From Psoroptes ovis (lineage: Eukaryota; Arthropoda; Arachnida; Sarcoptiformes; Psoroptidae), in NCBI GenBank assembly GCA_002943765.1, contig PQWQ01000006.1, positions 1,426,001 to 1,490,000 of the forward strand: a stretch of 64,000 nt of DNA. Reading direction: 5' to 3'. Made by a program: the position numbers and the translations under genes. Below, piece after piece: positions 22,371 to 33,103 of the stretch (position 1 is the stretch's first letter; each line of letters begins with the position of its first letter). The notes beneath the pieces were generated by a model, which made no database searches, had not been told where the DNA came from, and saw only the letters and a program-made list of their open reading frames with translations.

Positions 22371-24452
22371 TCAAGACGAGCACGATACACGCAAATCACA
22401 CAAAGATGGCGGAGATCGCTGACAATAATAATCATCGATATTAGGATCGTCTTCGAAAGGGTTTTCCAATATTTTGAGTAGAAACCGTGCTCCACTGAAA
22501 TCATCATGTTGTTCAGCCATTTCGATCGCTTTTTGCGCTAAGTGATTACGAAGAATATATTTTGGATTTACAGAATTCATCAATGCGCGTCTACTTTGAT
22601 CATATTCAATTATTTCATTTGAATCGTTTAAATCTTTGATTTCATATTGCAAACGCTTGATATAAAGATCGAGCCATTCATTCCAATGACGTTCACATTC
22701 TTCACGGTATTGTGTTTCATTCATTTCCTATTGAAAATGAGTAAAATTTCGAATTGAAGATTAATCAGCATGAAAATTGTTTATGAAAAAAACTGCATCA
22801 AATATGAAAATACAAACTTTTTTCAGTATTAGCATTACCTCTATCTTTTTATAATGTTCTATCTTTTTAAGAACTTGAATAATATCATCGTTTGAACGTA
22901 AATGTTCATTATTTTCTGAAAAATTTTGCAATACAATAATATTCATGAAAACCATTGGTGATCGAAGATATTTCTCATAAAATTTTTTCGTTTCACTCAA
23001 AGAACTCGATTGCTCCAATAATTTCGAATTCAATTCATCAATGTTTTGCATTTCAGGTAATCGTAATATGCTCAATGCTCGGAAACAATTCGTATAATCT
23101 CCACCAACATAATTTAATGTTTGCAAAAATTTTTCGATTAAATTTTTGTCACTCATCATTAGATTTTCATCAATTATATTTTTATCTTCATCATCGATAA
23201 TTGCTTTTAAACCTAATTTTTTTCTCATCAAACTTATGTATTCTTTCTTATATATCTTGAAGTAAGTTTCATCAAGTATTCCTTTCAATTCTTCGAATGG
23301 TGTTAGCGATTTAAAAATTTCAGCTAATTTCAATAAATTCCAGTGACATATATCTGGTTGTTTACGATAACAATAACGTCCATCATGATCACTAGTATTT
23401 GAAATATGATCAGGATCGTAACGTTCCATGAAACCGAATGGACCATAATCGATTGTCAAGCCTAGAATGCTCATATTGTCAGTATTTAGCACACCATGAA
23501 CAAAGCCAAATGCTTGCCAGCCAGCAACTAGCGTTGCAGTGCGCTTAACGACATCACAGAAGAATCGTTTATATTTTTCAGTGTCATCCTTAATGTCATT
23601 GAAATATGTTTGTATCGTAAAATCTACCATATTTCGTAATAATTGATGATTACCAACGCTTGGGCCACAGCGTCCTGTTCGTTGATCCAAAGGGCGAATG
23701 ATTTCATATGAACCAAAACGAAGAAATGTTGGTGCAATTCGTGATATTACTGCACAGGGTTCTGATTTAGGATTTCCATCATAAAATTGATCACGAATCA
23801 CTTTTGTGTCAGAAACGATACAAGTAGCAGCTCTTGTTGTAGCTATGCCAAGATTATGCATAGCTTCACTGCATAAAAATTCACGCAAGCTTGAACGCAG
23901 AACTTTGCGGCCATCAGCATCTCTTGAATATGGAGTGGGTCCAGCACCTTTCAACTGTAATTCCCATCGTTCATTGCGCGCATTGATAATTTCACCAAGA
24001 TAAATTGCAGCACCATCACCAAGTTGTCCAGCAAAATCACCAAATTGATGGCCACAATAACAATGAGATGCTGGTTGTGAACCTGAAATTAGCTGATTTC
24101 CGGCAAAACATTCGATAAAATATCGATCATTGTCAATCGAGTCATTCGCAAATATATCCAAAAGATTCAAAGCGCTTCTCGAATAACAAACCAATCGCGG
24201 ATTATCTAAAGGTGTTGGATTGACTAATGAATAACAAGCATTACGAACAGTGCGGACATAATTGTCCTCTATCGGGTCAATAGGTAAACATCGTAATATT
24301 TGATTATCAAAATTTAATTTCTTCAATATTGTTTCATTGATTGTGGTCATAATATTTTGATTCAAAATTTTTGTAGGATTACATTTGATCAAAAATTTTG
24401 GATGAACTGAAAACATCATTAAAAAAAAATTGTTTACAAACAAATAGGGCAT
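22371..24452 (-). CDS. SELENOO: SelO-family protein adenylyltransferase (Cys form)
   Basis: Two exons, 22839-24452 and 22371-22727, phase 0, give 656 residues, close to the vertebrate length. SelO is a mitochondrial pseudokinase-fold enzyme that transfers AMP to protein Ser/Thr/Tyr residues. Visible hallmarks are GHQFGDFAGQLGDGAA, LQLKGAGPTPYSR, DGRKVLRSSLREF, the catalytic-loop region HGVLNTDNMS, DYGPFGF in place of DFG, and the C-terminal LMNSVNPKYILRN. The protein ends VSCSS, where vertebrate SELENOO ends with Sec-Ser-Ser, so this homologue uses Cys and no readthrough. The first ATG at 24452 adds a hydrophobic and basic leader that could serve as a mitochondrial presequence; a later in-frame Met (MTTINETIL, near 24350) is an alternative. 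It is divergent from P5CR with a 166 bp spacer. Confidence 0.94.
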
Positions 24453-24618
24453 TCATAAATGCCATGAAAGAATTTAATTGAATTAAATTAAATTTGAATT
24501 TTTCTTGACTATTTAAATTCCGCTCCGATTTGAATTTCGGATTTCAATTTCGATTTAAATTTTGTTATTTTGATTTATTTGATTATTTTTATTGAATTTC
24601 CAAGTTACATTTTGTAAA
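24453..24618. promoter_or_regulatory. Compact bidirectional promoter, SELENOO / P5CR
   Basis: Only 166 bp separate the two divergent start codons, so both promoters must lie here or overlap the 5' coding parts. The sequence is AT-rich with a small GC-richer patch at about 24522-24545 (GCTCCGATTTGAATTTCGG). No TATA box at a proper distance could be assigned. Confidence 0.45.
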
Positions 24619-25678
24619 ATGAGCCTTAATAATCCCAATAGTGCATCGACCAATTCTTCGAATAAGTCTTCGCGTAGATCTCGACATAGTCGCGCAGATA
24701 AGAATACTGCGCGAATAGGGTTCGTTGGAGCTGGCCGTTTGGCAACAGCCATCATCACTGGCCTCATCGTTCATCCACGTGATAATCCAAATGAAAAACC
24801 AATCGATCCTAAGCGTATTTATGTATCAGCACCGTCAACAATCAACACTGATCAACTTAAAATAACATTTCCTGGTATACGAATAACCAAAAGAAATATT
24901 GATATATTTGGACGGTTTGATTGTGATATAGTTTTCATTTGTGTACCGCCATCGGTCATTCGCAATCTTTATCGCATTGGTGGCACGCGTCCAGCTGCAT
25001 TGACAACTAATTACATTCCTAATATGCGCCATCCGGTATATGTGATTAGTTTAGTATTCGGTTTCACAAATGATCAAATCAAAGAATGTCTATTGAATCC
25101 TGAAAATCCAGATAGATATGCGGTCAAATTTTATCGGAGTGTCATCAGCCATTCAATCGCCTATGGGTGCGGAAATTGTTGGATCGATGTTGAGCCTGAT
25201 AGTCGAAATTTTCCTGATCTTATTCGTGATGTATTGTGTCGTATTTGTCGCATTGAATTTTTACCCAGTAATCAAATGGATAGTGTATGTACCATAACTG
25301 GTGCTGGTTTAGCATTTGTAAGTGATTCAATCAATTTAATTAATTCATCGACAATAGAAATTGAGAATATTTTTTTTCAAATTTAAAATCAAGTGTTATT
25401 ATTTCATAAATTCAATCGCTGATGGTGCTGTGAAACTTGGCTTTCCACGCGCATCAGCAATTAAATTAGCATCGAAAATTGCCTCCTCGACATCACAAAC
25501 TGTATTACAAACAGGTGAAAATGCATCTAAATTAAAAGAAGATTCGTCTAGTCCTTCTGGTGGCGCAATATATGGACAATTAATTTTGGATAAAAATGAA
25601 GTTTCATCTGGCATTTGTGCCAGTATCGAAGCAGCGTATAAACGTTCTCAAACATTGGCGACTGCCGATAATGAATGA
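24619..25678 (+). CDS. Pyrroline-5-carboxylate reductase
   Basis: Two exons, 24619-25317 and 25394-25678, phase 0, give 327 residues. The enzyme reduces P5C to proline with NAD(P)H, the last step of proline synthesis. The Rossmann motif GFVGAGRLATAII is preceded by a 30-residue Ser/Arg-rich leader. The core has FICVPPSVI, the Cys-rich middle differs somewhat from common forms, and the C-terminal dimerisation domain is typical: ITGAGLAF, then SIADGAVKLGFPR, TVLQTGENASKLK, SSPSGGAI and a final helical segment. The small 76 bp intron lies inside the segment that corresponds to AYVYYFIE in other species. The chosen start follows from conservation; an in-frame ATG at 24592 would add nine residues. 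Which PYCR paralogue is closest cannot be told by eye. Confidence 0.9.
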
Positions 25679-25805
25679 TAGAAATTCAAAAAAATCAATT
25701 TGATTAAAGAAAAAATTTTTAATTAAATGAAATATGTAATAATTTACTTGATAACGACACCATTTCTTATCATAAAGCATTTTAAAAAATTTAAAACATG
25801 CAGGA

Positions 25806-28052
25806 CTAATCCATTTCAATTGACTGTTGAGCCATCAATGCATCACTAATTTCATCATCATATTCTTCTTTGGTCATGATTGAATCAAATATTTCTTTAG
25901 GCGTCGAAAGTTTATCTATCGTAGTTTCATTTTGAAGGTGACCTTTTTCAATATGTATTTTGAGCCTTTTTTTAGTCATAAATGACCATTCACATTTATC
26001 AAACGGACAAATATGTGGTTTATATCCTTGATGCAATTTGAGATGACGTTTCAAAGTTTCTTTGAGACGAAACCATTTACCACAATCATGCCATGTACAT
26101 TGAAATGGACGTTCATTCGTGTGTCTGCGTTGATGATTGATGACAGCTGTACGAGTGGAGAAAACTGCTGTACAATCTGGCCATTCACAAGCAAATTCAG
26201 ATTTCATATTGAAATGTGCTTCACGACAATGTTTTTTATATCCAACAATTGTTTTGAATCTTTTATCACAACCCTCGAAACTACATTTAAGTGGTTCAAC
26301 TTGATGATGGATTTTTGTCATGTGTGTTCGCAGTGAACCAAGATATTCAAATTTTTCATTGCATTCACTACATTCATGATACAAATGTTCACCAGCATGT
26401 TGACGATTGTGTCTTGTCATTAATGCAGCTAAATGTGTACGATATGGACAAACACTACAGGAATACTGTACTTGATGACGTTTCTGGTGTTGTGCAAGCA
26501 GTGCTACAGATTTGAAACGTGCTTCACAGCCAGGTTCATTACATGGTACAGGATTATCAGGATCATGCGATGCTTTCAAATGTATTAGAAGATTTTTTGA
26601 TGTGAAAAATTCTTGTCCACAATATTTATGCGGACATTTGTATTTACGCTGACGTTGTGGTATTCTTTTCTTTACAATTTTGTCTTTAGTAGTCTTTAAT
26701 GACACATTTCGCACCAATTTTTCATTTGCTGGCAATTTTTCCAATAAGTCTTGCTCAACACCTTCATTACAGAACATGACTGAATCAACGAAATAATTAT
26801 CTTTTAAATTCAATGAAACACTAAATGAATTCTGTGGATTATCAGCAGAATTTTCCGAATCTGCACAATTACTGTTCATTGTAGTTTGATTATCGGCATT
26901 TGTTACCACAACAGTTGATGTATCATCAATAGCATCCTCCATGATATTTGATAAATCATTTAAATCGCTATCCATCGCATGATTAGTATTACTGCAACCT
27001 TCAATAGCTTTCATTATGTATGTATTTAATTCAGTTTTTTCCTCATCAATCGGTCCATTAAGATCGGAATCTGAATCAGGTATATCATCATTATTACGGA
27101 GTTCGTATGTGTTGCGATTTGTTAAACGTCGAACGGTTTTACGAAGCGTACGAATATCGGACTGCGCCAACGACCAATCAACATCCCTCATATGAACACG
27201 TACAAAATGAATCATGAATGGATCACGTGTAAAGAAACGCTTGCCGCATATGCATTCGAATTTCTTTTCAGAGTTATGACGTAGTAAATGCACACGAAAA
27301 TTACTACGATCAGTGGTTGAATAATTACAATCATCATAGGGACAAATGAAACGATTAGTGGAATCTTGTCTTGCTTCATTAACGAATATGTAAGTCAATA
27401 ATTCATTGTTTTCATCTTCATCATCCGTATTTCCAGCTGATGACCTTTCAAACATATCACCTTTTTTACAATGACTTTTGATGAAATGTACTTTTGAACC
27501 TTCTTCGGAAGAATAAAATTGACTACAAGATGAAACATAGCAGGGATATTTTGAAGTGATATGAGTTGTTGCGGTAGTAGCGTTGAAATCTATTTCTTCA
27601 TTATCATTTTCATCATTGAATTCTTGTTGCGGCAGCTCTTGAGGTTCAACTGGCTGTGAATCACGGATGACATTTTTTTTCACTAATGTCGTTAGCAATG
27701 TTTGATCAAATGATATGTCAAACAATTTGAATATATTCTCGAATTCAATCAGATTTTTATGTAAACATATGAATTCATCACTTTCAATCAAATTACATTG
27801 TTTACATAAATTTTTTATCAATAATTCATATAATGAAATGGTGTTGAGAAAAAATGTTTTCAATACATTCAAATTTATCTCAATTGATTTTACTTCATGA
27901 GATGGATTATTGTTATTATCATTTTTAACATCTGTTGGAGCTGCTTCTGCTGATGTTAAATCAGCCATATCATTGGTTTCAGTATTGATTTTATCATTAT
28001 TAGTCAATAGATTGTCTTGTAGCGTATCCAAATCGTTCAATGTTTTATCCAT
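25806..28052 (-). CDS. C2H2 zinc-finger protein with about 11 fingers
   Basis: A single-exon 748-residue protein starting at ATG 28052. The N-terminal 170 residues are acidic and without fingers. A first group of three fingers (one atypical, CYVSSCSQFYSSEEGSKVHF, and two fuller ones) is followed by an acidic, Asn-rich spacer of about 170 residues. Then come eight tightly spaced C2H2 fingers, several of the CxxxxC type as in TFIIIA-like or GLI-like proteins (CPHKYCGQEF, CEWPDCTAVF, CTWHDCGKWF, CPFDKCEWSF). It should bind DNA in the nucleus. I considered HINFP and ZNF410-like factors but could not confirm either, so no symbol is given. It is convergent with P5CR (127 bp) and divergent from syntaxin-17 (247 bp). 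Confidence 0.88.
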   Translation of the reverse strand: MDKTLNDLDTLQDNLLTNNDKINTETNDMADLTSAEAAPTDVKNDNNNNPSHEVKSIEINLNVLKTFFLNTISLYELLIKNLCKQCNLIESDEFICLHKNLIEFENIFKLFDISFDQTLLTTLVKKNVIRDSQPVEPQELPQQEFNDENDNEEIDFNATTATTHITSKYPCYVSSCSQFYSSEEGSKVHFIKSHCKKGDMFERSSAGNTDDEDENNELLTYIFVNEARQDSTNRFICPYDDCNYSTTDRSNFRVHLLRHNSEKKFECICGKRFFTRDPFMIHFVRVHMRDVDWSLAQSDIRTLRKTVRRLTNRNTYELRNNDDIPDSDSDLNGPIDEEKTELNTYIMKAIEGCSNTNHAMDSDLNDLSNIMEDAIDDTSTVVVTNADNQTTMNSNCADSENSADNPQNSFSVSLNLKDNYFVDSVMFCNEGVEQDLLEKLPANEKLVRNVSLKTTKDKIVKKRIPQRQRKYKCPHKYCGQEFFTSKNLLIHLKASHDPDNPVPCNEPGCEARFKSVALLAQHQKRHQVQYSCSVCPYRTHLAALMTRHNRQHAGEHLYHECSECNEKFEYLGSLRTHMTKIHHQVEPLKCSFEGCDKRFKTIVGYKKHCREAHFNMKSEFACEWPDCTAVFSTRTAVINHQRRHTNERPFQCTWHDCGKWFRLKETLKRHLKLHQGYKPHICPFDKCEWSFMTKKRLKIHIEKGHLQNETTIDKLSTPKEIFDSIMTKEEYDDEISDALMAQQSIEMD

Positions 28053-28299
28053 CGTATCAATTAAATTACAATTCAAAATTCAAAATTTTCAAATTTTTAC
28101 TTTTTTCTGAAATCACGTTTATACAAATCAAGTATTTTTCAATTGATTTAAGTAAAACGAAAGACGAACCAAAACAAACAACTTGATCGCTCACATGCCT
28201 ATTTCGACATTTAGGCTGATTTGAGGTGCAATTTGACTGCGTACTTTAATTTATTTTTCAATTTATAATTTGTAAATTTATTCTAAATTAAACTTAAAT
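28053..28299. promoter_or_regulatory. Divergent promoter region, ZNF / STX17
   Basis: 247 bp between two divergent starts. It contains a mildly GC-richer stretch at about 28186-28236 (GATCGCTCACATGCC and following). No core element is certain. Confidence 0.4.
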
Positions 28300-29312
28300 A
28301 TGGACATAAAACAAAAAAGACAAGCCATACTTTATAAAGATTCAATTGATAAAATTATATCAGATGGAATTCGACCTAATCTCTTAAAGTTGGAAAAAAG
28401 TGTCAAAATAATTCAATCAGTAAGCATATAAAAGTAGTTTTTGAAATTCACTAATTTATTTTTATCTATAGAACCATGCTAAACAACAATTAATCACTAA
28501 AGAATTAATTATATCTCAAAGAATAATCAAGCAATTAAATACAAATACGATTGAACTAGAAAAATGTTTGAATTTATTAAATGAAATAAAATATCATGAT
28601 GAATATAATCGAAAAGTTGAATCAATCAAAAATCAAATATCAAAAGTCATAAATAATTTTACAAAAGTATCAAAGCAGCAAAAATCGCTTGATGATATTC
28701 CAAGTAAATATTTTGACAATAATTTAGATAATCAACAACAAAAACAGCTTATGGTTTTGAAAAATGAACAACAAAAATTGTTGGAAGCAAATACTAAATT
28801 GACAAACGTGCAAGAATTGAATGAGGACATACAAGATTTACATGAAATGATGAGTAAATTTGGTGAAATTGTTCATGTGAGTATTATCGGGTATATTCTT
28901 ATTCAATCATGAACCAACAAAATTTTTCGCATCAAAATTCAGGAACAACAACCAACCATTGATCGAATAGAACAAAACATAGATACTACTTTAGAAAATG
29001 TGCATGAGGGTACTAAATCGCTTGCTATTGTAAGTATTCTTAATTTAATTTAAAAAATAAATCTAAGGTTTCTGATGTTCACAGGCAGCTACATCAAGCA
29101 TATTGCCTATAACATGTGCAGCAATAGGTGCCACAATATTCGGTCCAATCGGTGGTTTGATTAGTTTTAAATTATCCACAGGAATTGTTTCGGCCATCGG
29201 TGGTTCTGTAGCATCATATTCATTGGCATCTTATGTGAAGAAAAAACGAAGTGAAAATAATATCGAAATGGAATCAATGATTAACGAAAATGCTACGAAA
29301 CATTCAAAATAA
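28300..29312 (+). CDS. STX17: Syntaxin-17 (autophagosomal Qa-SNARE)
   Basis: Four exons, 28300-28419, 28472-28876, 28943-29029 and 29085-29312, all phase 0, give 279 residues. STX17 sits on completed autophagosomes and pairs with SNAP29 and VAMP7/8 for fusion with lysosomes; it also acts at ER and mitochondrial contacts. The N-terminal half is helical and Lys/Gln-rich. The SNARE motif spans about residues 140-205, with the central Gln in EQQPTIDRIEQNID. It is followed by the characteristic hairpin of two Gly-rich membrane segments (ITCAAIGATIFGPIGGLI and GIVSAIGGSVASYSLASYV) separated by one Lys, and a basic tail KKKR. That double glycine-zipper hairpin is diagnostic for STX17 among syntaxins. 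An AATAAA at 29391-29396 lies only 11 bp from the convergent PPT1 stop. Confidence 0.92.
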
Positions 29313-29406
29313 TATTGGAGAAAATTATCAAGTTTTGAATTATTTTTTGACTGTGATCATGAGTTTTATTTTTTTGTGTATTGAATTTTGAATAAATATT
29401 CTTTGG

Positions 29407-30309
29407 CTATGTAGAAAGATATGGCTCAACAATTTGTTTTTGAAACCATTCACTATGTGTGTGAAATTGTAAATGATCACCTTCAACGGCCAACAATTTC
29501 AAACGATTCGATTCATCAAGTTGCCGCAGACCTATCCAGTCTTCTTGATACAATGACGAATCTTTGAGCTTGTAAAGTGATTTCGCCTGTCCAGGTAAAT
29601 AGAATTCAAACCACGAACTTTCCTTTGGTTGCACAATTGTATCATTGAGAAATTTGACTAAAACTAAATTTTTTAATTTGGTTAAATTGATTATATATTG
29701 ATCATTGCGTGGAGTTTTTTCATTATTGATATCAGCCAAGAATATACTTCGATTACGATAAAGGTCTTCTTGCAAAGGGTCATGCCAATATTCAGCTTGA
29801 ACAAGATTATCTTGTACAAAACTCACATATGCTCCATAATTGAGCATTTCACGTATGTAATCACAAATTTTCAAAGTGCCCATACATTTTGGTAGTCCAT
29901 AAACACCTTGATGTTGACCACCGAATGAAATTAAATTTTTCATTTGTGGCGATGGACAACGTTGAGCTATTGCCCGTAATATTTGTGAGCCTTGCGAAAA
30001 ACCAATAGCATTATAGCCATCACGTAGTTTTGAATCTGATTGAATCATTTTGCATGCATTTTCAACTTGTTTGTTAAGATTTAAAAAATAACTGCTAAGA
30101 AAATCTTCTTCGGTATTATTACCTTGACGTATTGATGTCACATAAATGTCAGGAAATTTTGATTCTAGATATATTTTCACTGCTTCAATACTACCATATG
30201 CAGTGTCACCCATACCATGATACATAACAACTGGTGTTACTGATAATGTAACATTTAAATTCATCCAAATGATGACCAAAATACCGAAAAATATTTCCAA
30301 GAATTTCAT
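29407..30309 (-). CDS. PPT1: Palmitoyl-protein thioesterase 1
   Basis: A single-exon 300-residue protein. It removes S-linked fatty acids from proteins in the lysosome. A signal peptide covers about residues 1-23. The alpha/beta-hydrolase core shows VVMYHGMGD, the nucleophile motif GFSQGS with Ser105, catalytic Asp223 in LNDTIV and catalytic His279 in EGDHLQ. FGGQHQGVYGLPKC and AEYWHDP are also as in animal PPT1. Several Asn-X-Ser/Thr sites are present (for example NNTEE, NRSIF, NLTK), fitting a glycosylated lysosomal enzyme. The absence of introns contrasts with most neighbours, but length and motifs are intact, so this is not a processed pseudogene. Confidence 0.96.
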   Translation of the reverse strand: MKFLEIFFGILVIIWMNLNVTLSVTPVVMYHGMGDTAYGSIEAVKIYLESKFPDIYVTSIRQGNNTEEDFLSSYFLNLNKQVENACKMIQSDSKLRDGYNAIGFSQGSQILRAIAQRCPSPQMKNLISFGGQHQGVYGLPKCMGTLKICDYIREMLNYGAYVSFVQDNLVQAEYWHDPLQEDLYRNRSIFLADINNEKTPRNDQYIINLTKLKNLVLVKFLNDTIVQPKESSWFEFYLPGQAKSLYKLKDSSLYQEDWIGLRQLDESNRLKLLAVEGDHLQFHTHSEWFQKQIVEPYLST

Positions 30310-31382
30310 TTTGCGTTACAGGAATAGAAAATTGTAACCGAACACACAGCTGACAATTGATTGATTGAAATTGGGATATGAAAAAGTCAACCACAAATCA
30401 CAACAATGAACATTTATCAATCAAAATTAAATTATCAATTTGATTTGATTGTGATTATGGCGCCTAAAACACCTATTATTTTATATTGCGACATCTATTG
30501 ATGAAATATAAGCCTGTAAAACCATAGCACCAATATAGTTGCAATGCTGTGTGAAATACGTGCATAAAATTGAATAGCAGCAATATCATTAAATGCCGGT
30601 TAAATTGACAGGAATGGATTATGTAGACGTAATAATACGTCAAAAGTTTGAGTAGGTGGAAAATAGCTGAACGTATTCAAACGTCTTCGGCATTGTGACA
30701 AATTAGTTATACAAAGTTTATCAATTCGTAAATTTTTACGACGTAAATACAGATACAAATGTAAACATATCACAGATATGAGTGTTTATTATTCTTTTTT
30801 TTCTTTTTTGAAGCACTCAAAACACAAATTTATGAATGTATTGCTCTGTGAACAGAAACAATACAATTGTTCAATGTTAGGTGAATTTGTTTACATCGTA
30901 TATCGTACGTTAGGGCGTACATAACATTGGCAAATGAAATGTATTGAAAAAGGGAGAATACTTGCATCTTTGATGCTGATCATTATTATTAGTGTTAGTA
31001 TTGTCATCAAAATATGCATAGCAACAAGCGACAAAGAAATCAATTAAATATTAATTAATGTCATTATCTAAGCGAAAAGAAAAATATTAAACTAAATTTA
31101 ATATTCTTTGTTGATTAAAATTTATATAAGCAAAAATAGAAAGTTCATTTCTTTCAAAAAAATCAAATTAAACATCTGTTATTTGACATTACAGTTTGTT
31201 CGGAGACAGCAATAAGAATTTTCGATTATAAAAAAACACAAAGACTTAAGAAAGTGTTCGTAAACCATCAATTATCTTCCAAATAAAAATCAATCAATTA
31301 TTCGAATTATCAATTTCCAAGTACATATTTAATAATTCTTAATTTTAGATATTTATGTTGAGTATCTTTATGAATCAACAAT
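30310..31382. other. Divergent intergenic region PPT1 / R3H protein
   Basis: About 1.07 kb without a supportable ORF. It should contain both promoters. A short upstream ATG at 31371, out of frame with the R3H gene, opens a 10-codon reading frame that overlaps its start. A TC-rich run lies at about 30793-30810. Confidence 0.5.
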
Positions 31383-32593
31383 ATGGGTGTCATACGGAAT
31401 AATTACAATAATATTCGAGGCCATTATCAAAACAATGGTGATGATGGTAATGATGATTGGATTTATGTATCGAGTGAAAGGTATGAATAGGTCTGATTCC
31501 AAAGATCCAATTAATATATCATTGTAAACTTTCGTATTTCCAGTGAAGAAATTCTCGACACTGAAGATGATCAAAGGCAATCTTTGAATAGTCGTGCCAT
31601 CAATATTGCGAGACCTAAATCAAAAAATAAACCAGAACCAACATTCTCTGGATTAGGAGCCAAAGGAAAAAGTCATAGAAAATTCAGACGTTATGCAAAT
31701 GGTACATTGAATATATTTAAATATAAATATATTAAATGCATAAAAACAATGCAACTGACGTAATTTTTGTTAATTGCCAAATTGTATATATGTCAATGTT
31801 GATATATATATTTAGCTAATTTAATCAATGATTTGGGTAATCTGATCAATGAAAATGAATTGGATGATGAGCTGTCAATTGAAGACTTTATACCCACATC
31901 ATCATCACCATCATCATTTACACTGCTGATGAATTCATGCAAAAATAAACTGCTGAATGAATTCATTAATTGTACGGAAGATGAGCAAACAATTCTGCTG
32001 GATCGAGTGATTGAATACGAACTTGACCAGTATCGTCGTAATCATTGCAGGGTGATGGATCGAGAAAAACAGGATGAGACCGAAATTGAAAAATTGGTGG
32101 AAGATTCTGATCTGTGTTTCGCAAGAATATCACCAGCAATACGCAAACAATTGCTGAAAAAACGAGTTCCATTGGTAAGTCTACATATTCCTAATGAACA
32201 TTTTTGTTACTCATCCAAAATAATTTTTAAAAATATGTCCAAATGAAACCAATAGGGTATTCTGGCATCAATTGAGCAAAAGGTTCTGGGTCATTTTCGA
32301 GTTAGCCCAAAAACCATTTATAAAACGTCATTACAGTGTTCATATCAACGTTTCTTATTACATGCTTGCTGTCAATACTTGAATCTTAATTGTCGAAGTA
32401 TATTATCAAAATTTTCAGATTTAATCAAATACATTATACAACTGATAATAATACTTATCATCTGTTTTTTATATACTAAATAGGCTCAAACACAAATGGA
32501 AAAAGATTATCATGTGTGCATAATGAACGTGTGATATTCGTTGAACCATCAAAATTATTGTCTGAACATTTAGATTTTAATAAAAAATTATGA
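31383..32593 (+). CDS. R3H-domain-like protein, resembling R3HDM4
   Basis: Five exons, 31383-31480, 31544-31701, 31816-32174, 32256-32397 and 32484-32593, with matching phases give 288 residues. The N-terminal half is acidic and disordered, with a basic patch (KGKSHRKFRRYAN). A conserved-looking helical segment follows (ELDQYRRNHC). The C-terminal part LGILASIEQKVLGHFRV and YQRFLLHACCQYLNL, ending in VHNERVIFVEPS, fits an R3H-type nucleic-acid-binding fold, and I recall a similar order in vertebrate R3HDM4 (C19orf22). The family call rests on memory of one poorly studied protein, so it is tentative. The exon structure is firm because every frame closes cleanly. Confidence 0.7.
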
Positions 32594-33103
32594 CAAATCG
32601 ATTGAATTGGACTTACGCCATGATTTTATGGATTTGACAAATTGAATTAGACACTTTTGGATTTTAAATTTAACTTTCGACTCATTTTAGACACGTTTTT
32701 AAAGATGAAGAGTATATGACGATGAAATTTAAACTGAACAGATTTTATGCATGCAATTTATGACAGTACAATCAATTTTTTTTAAAATTTATTTTACAAC
32801 TTTAAAAAATTTTTCTTGAAAATCAAAATCGATTTTACAATTTACTAAATTTTTGTGAAATTTTTTAAATAATTATTCTACAATTATTATTGATTAAAAT
32901 CATTTTTCGAAAATAGAAACGAAGAATTACCGAAGTTTCGATTTCAACAATCAATGATCGAAAAGGTGAAAATAGTCATTCGAGTTTTTTGTTTGCCAAA
33001 AAATACTTAAATGTGTACACAGTGGCCAGAATTGAAAATTCTTATAGCAAAGAACAAAATAAACAAAAAAATTCAATTTCAATTTGGAATAATTAACATA
33101 ATT
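32594..33103. other. Intergenic region upstream of WDR82
   Basis: About 510 bp between tandem genes. AT-rich; an in-frame ATG at 33011 belongs either to the 5' leader or to a longer WDR82 form. Confidence 0.5.

Noticed and set aside
22371..22382. Possible in-frame TGA selenocysteine codon at the SelO C-terminus
   Set aside because: The codon at the Sec position is TGT (Cys), followed by two Ser codons and an ordinary stop.
29407..30309. PPT1 as a processed pseudogene because it lacks introns
   Set aside because: Full length, intact signal peptide and all three catalytic residues are present, and other single-exon genes (TBCC, MCAT, WDR82, ZNF) occur here too.
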